A stretch of DNA of 64,000 bases from NCBI GenBank assembly GCA_946886075.1, contig CAMPHR010000002.1, positions 120,432 to 184,431 on the forward strand. The letters run 5' to 3'. The notes beneath the pieces are model-generated. The model worked only from the letters and a program-made list of their open reading frames with translations, was not told where the DNA came from and did not search any database. Shown here piece after piece: positions 62,801 through 64,000 of this stretch. The translations under genes and the position numbers were made by a program. Each line of letters starts with the position of its first letter. Position 1 is the stretch's first letter. Origin of the DNA: an uncultured Novosphingobium sp. (GTDB lineage Bacteria > Pseudomonadota > Alphaproteobacteria > Sphingomonadales > Sphingomonadaceae).

Positions 62801-64000
62801 ACTCGGTGGGGGTCGCGCCGTTCTTGCTGTCATTGTCGATCGTCGCCAGCAGCGTGTAGCTATAGCTCACCGCTCCGGTCGCGGCGTTGTAGCCGGTCAG
62901 CGTCAGCATGCCCTCGCCCGTGTTCACCACGCCATTGGTCGTGCCGAACGCCTGCATCTGCGCCAGGGTGAAGCTCGTGCCCCCCACCGTGATGCTCGCG
63001 ATCCCGTCGGTCGCAGACACCGTGAAGCTGCCGCTCGTCAGATGGCTGCCATCATGCGCCGTCCCACTCGGCAGACCTGCCTCATAGACGGTCGCATCCG
63101 GACCCGTCGCCGCCGCCGTCACTACGCTTGCACTGTCAGCCGCGCCCTTCACCGTGATCGTCAGCGTCGCAGGCGACTGGTCGCCGTCCGCATCCGTCAT
63201 CGTGTAATGAAGCGTGAAGTCCTTGCTGAACCCGCTGCCCAGCGCCTGCGTCGCAGCCCGGCTGTTATCGAGCACATAGCTCCAGCTGCCGTCGCTATTC
63301 TGCACCAGCGTGCCGTAGCTGTTGAGCTCCGCCACCGCCGCTGCATCCGCGCCCCAGGCGACAAAGCCCTTGGGCGTGTCCGCGCCCGACACGTCGTTGT
63401 CCAGCACATTGCCAGACAGGCTTCCCGCCACATCCTCGGTCAGCGTGCCGCCCGCATCATTGGCGGCTACCGGCGCATCATCAACGATCCGCACGACCAG
63501 CGTGTCGCTGGCGCTGGTGCCGCTGATGCCGGTCACGCTCACCGTGACGCTGTCGTCATACTCGGTGAGGGTCGCGCCCGGCTTGTTGTCATTGTCGATC
63601 GTCGCCAGCAGCGTGTAGCTGTAGCTCACCGCCCCAGTCGCGGCATTGTAGCCGGTCAGCGTCAGCGTGCCCTCGCCCGTGTTCACCACGCCATTGGTCG
63701 TGCCGAACGCCTGCATCTGCGCCAGGGTGAAGCTCGTGCCCCCCACCGTGATGCTCGCGATCCCATCGGTCGCCGACACCGTGAAGCTGCCGCTCGTCAT
63801 ATGGCTGCCGTTGTGCAACGAACCCGAAGGCAGGCCCGCCTCATAGACGGTTGCGTCAGGGCCTGTCGCCGCCGCGGTCACAACGCTGGCGCTGTCGTCC
63901 GCACCCTTGACCGTGATGGTCAGCGTCGCAGGCGACTGGTCGCCATCCGCATCCGTCATCGTGTAATGAAGCGTGAAGTCCTTGCTGAACCCGCTGCCCA
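59853..64000 (-). CDS. Giant T1SS repeat adhesin, C-terminal part (5' end outside window)
   Basis: About 1,380 residues visible; the frame is open to the right edge. Tandem Ig/cadherin-like units of 253 residues (DDAPVAANDAGGTLTEDVAG, TMTDADGDQSPATLTITVKG, VYEAGLPSG, VVNTGEGTLTLTGYNAATG) resemble T1SS-143/VCBS domains. Then comes a Ca-binding region (FDLDGDGLEFIDR near nt 61010, YDSNGDRVFDAHD near 60790, DLNSNGVVDGGEF near 60730) as in RTX proteins, and an acidic Ala/His-rich C-terminus expected to hold the secretion signal. A LapG cleavage site, if present, would be in the missing N-terminus. Followed by the OmpA, TolC and exporter genes. Confidence 0.9.
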   Translation of the reverse strand, partial: GSGFSKDFTLHYTMTDADGDQSPATLTITVKGADDSASVVTAAATGPDATVYEAGLPSGSLHNGSHMTSGSFTVSATDGIASITVGGTSFTLAQMQAFGTTNGVVNTGEGTLTLTGYNAATGAVSYSYTLLATIDNDNKPGATLTEYDDSVTVSVTGISGTSASDTLVVRIVDDAPVAANDAGGTLTEDVAGSLSGNVLDNDVSGADTPKGFVAWGADAAAVAELNSYGTLVQNSDGSWSYVLDNSRAATQALGSGFSKDFTLHYTMTDADGDQSPATLTITVKGAADSASVVTAAATGPDATVYEAGLPSGTAHDGSHLTSGSFTVSATDGIASITVGGTSFTLAQMQAFGTTNGVVNTGEGMLTLTGYNAATGAVSYSYTLLATIDNDSKNGATPTEFDDSVTVTVTGISGTSGSDTLVVRIIDDAPVAVNDADSVTEGLGNKADGNVFSGVGGTDVNATDGVADTIGADGATAGGAVTGARVGTEAGGGALTAVSAAGVTISGTHGDLLIKADGSYTYTLKTASIPAAVTSETFTYQITDGDGDTDLAQLVISLNQDARAPEVTGDTSTVYEDGLADGLQHGATSETDPTGQFTVNASGESYTLMLDGDLNPAQTITAVGQQVVTSKGVLTITSISAPDVNGVVTYGYSYTLAHALTHSGQGEINPLTDTISMSVTDATGDSDTSPGSIVISIVDDVPTLSSVTDLSVANSIHTYSGNDINFTYGADQAGSITLTHLTDITGIVYTGDGTGTVTASVNGNPYFTIAVDQVTGDYTVDVLTTRPVVNTPLSFSNIAPGNYTTVTLPGGQVFDGVSYGSGTTTAQAFTNDGSTINPSGNGFGVANNLVNDNEGFLFSNNDSSSLSFDVNFQPNTSTVTVSWATYAGGTPTAGAVPLQTGTFLVTKDADGITHVDIDPTLDFDHMVVRFDYSESGNPSARVENFSVTQQVIPDDQVLQFAVTVKDADGDTVTSTTSTTTIDLTFQGGAPVPPVAFDLDGDGLEFIDRSLGVTHDYGSGLVSTAWVSSDDGLLAHAIGGSYDIVLADDAAGAKSDLEGLRLAYDSNGDRVFDAHDAAFSEFGVWQDLNSNGVVDGGEFKSLADMGIASINLTSDGQSYQAAAGDVTVLGEVTFARTDGTTGTVGDVVFATSAKDSDAIKSAESSSGFNQALIAASLVAVAGAAETVEQEPAPVVAQTEAVVDTAPAATTGSVSEPAANDDDASLAVSSESQDSRGEDQPVEQTSHSGGDDAAPDHSTLSGGDDAPVHAANDDGQAQPALDDHQGLLAQTVDLPAFDANAAALVAAHEAAPVAVADAVAEALGDAGTANIDALLAALPGGDHAPALFNPVAGEAPDAGHMMAMAASVFEAAMAAHEAMAVAHG
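62701..64000 (-). repeat. 759-bp tandem repeat within the adhesin gene
   Basis: The sequence repeats with a period of exactly 759 bp (253 codons); for example CGTGTAATGAAGCGTGAAGT begins at 63201 and again at 63960, and the unit at 62701 recurs at 63460 with few changes. The near-identity at DNA level suggests recent duplication or gene conversion. The array continues past the window end. Confidence 0.88.

Noticed and set aside
59853..64000. Regular repeats that could suggest a CRISPR array
   Set aside because: The repeats are long coding units (759 bp) in one open frame, with no short direct repeats and spacers.

Overview
The window reads as chromosomal DNA of a sphingomonad (Sphingomonadaceae, most like Sphingobium or Sphingomonas). 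The support is GC-rich coding with many 1-4 nt gene overlaps, a gcrA gene, a circularly permuted two-piece tmRNA, an alphaproteobacterial SOS box (GTTC-N7-GTTC) at lexA, and many copies of a sphingomonad-type REP repeat (core CCGTTCGCCCTGAGC followed by TGTCGAAGGGC). Genus is an inference. No phage, insertion sequence, CRISPR or rRNA was seen.

Layout. 1-2.6 kb: sapC, a candidate anti-Shine-Dalgarno sRNA with its own promoter and terminator, tRNA-Glu(CTC), a small glycine-zipper lipoprotein and a TonB-like protein. 2.6-14.8 kb (minus strand): a complete type II secretion operon, gspC-D-E-F-G-H-I-J-K-L-M-N-O, with REP repeats lodged between D and E and inside the pseudopilin genes. 14.8-22.2 kb: a prolyl-4-hydroxylase-like oxygenase (+), then on the minus strand a TPR-like exported protein, a lipoprotein with a threonine/proline linker and beta-helix-like body, a TonB-dependent receptor and a CYTH-CHAD protein. 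Pho-box-like 11-bp-period repeats lie upstream of gspC and of the lipoprotein gene. This suggests one phosphate-starvation module in which the T2SS may export the lipoprotein to the surface beside its receptor.

22.4-34 kb: permuted ssrA, hemerythrin-like and DUF6766-type genes, then housekeeping: trpG-trpD-trpC-moaC-moeA, a 51-aa Gln-rich protein too short for usual cut-offs, lexA, comEC, gltX and gltA. 34-41 kb: a little-known cluster of a histidine-kinase-like protein whose H-box lacks His, a DUF2336-like protein, a sugar-nucleotidyltransferase-like membrane protein, an Hpt-like protein whose phospho-His is Trp, and divergently an 890-aa membrane coiled-coil protein of TipN-like architecture.

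41-49 kb: exopolysaccharide genes (Wzz/BY-kinase, Wza, WecC, WecB, and divergent ugd with a coupled 41-aa membrane peptide), then an orphan ABC-2 permease. 49-52 kb: gcrA and parE. 52-64 kb: a Lap-type adhesin system made of a LapG-like periplasmic cysteine protease facing a T1SS operon (giant repeat adhesin cut by the window end, OmpA-like protein, TolC-like channel, ABC exporter, SleB-type cell-wall hydrolase, HlyD adaptor).
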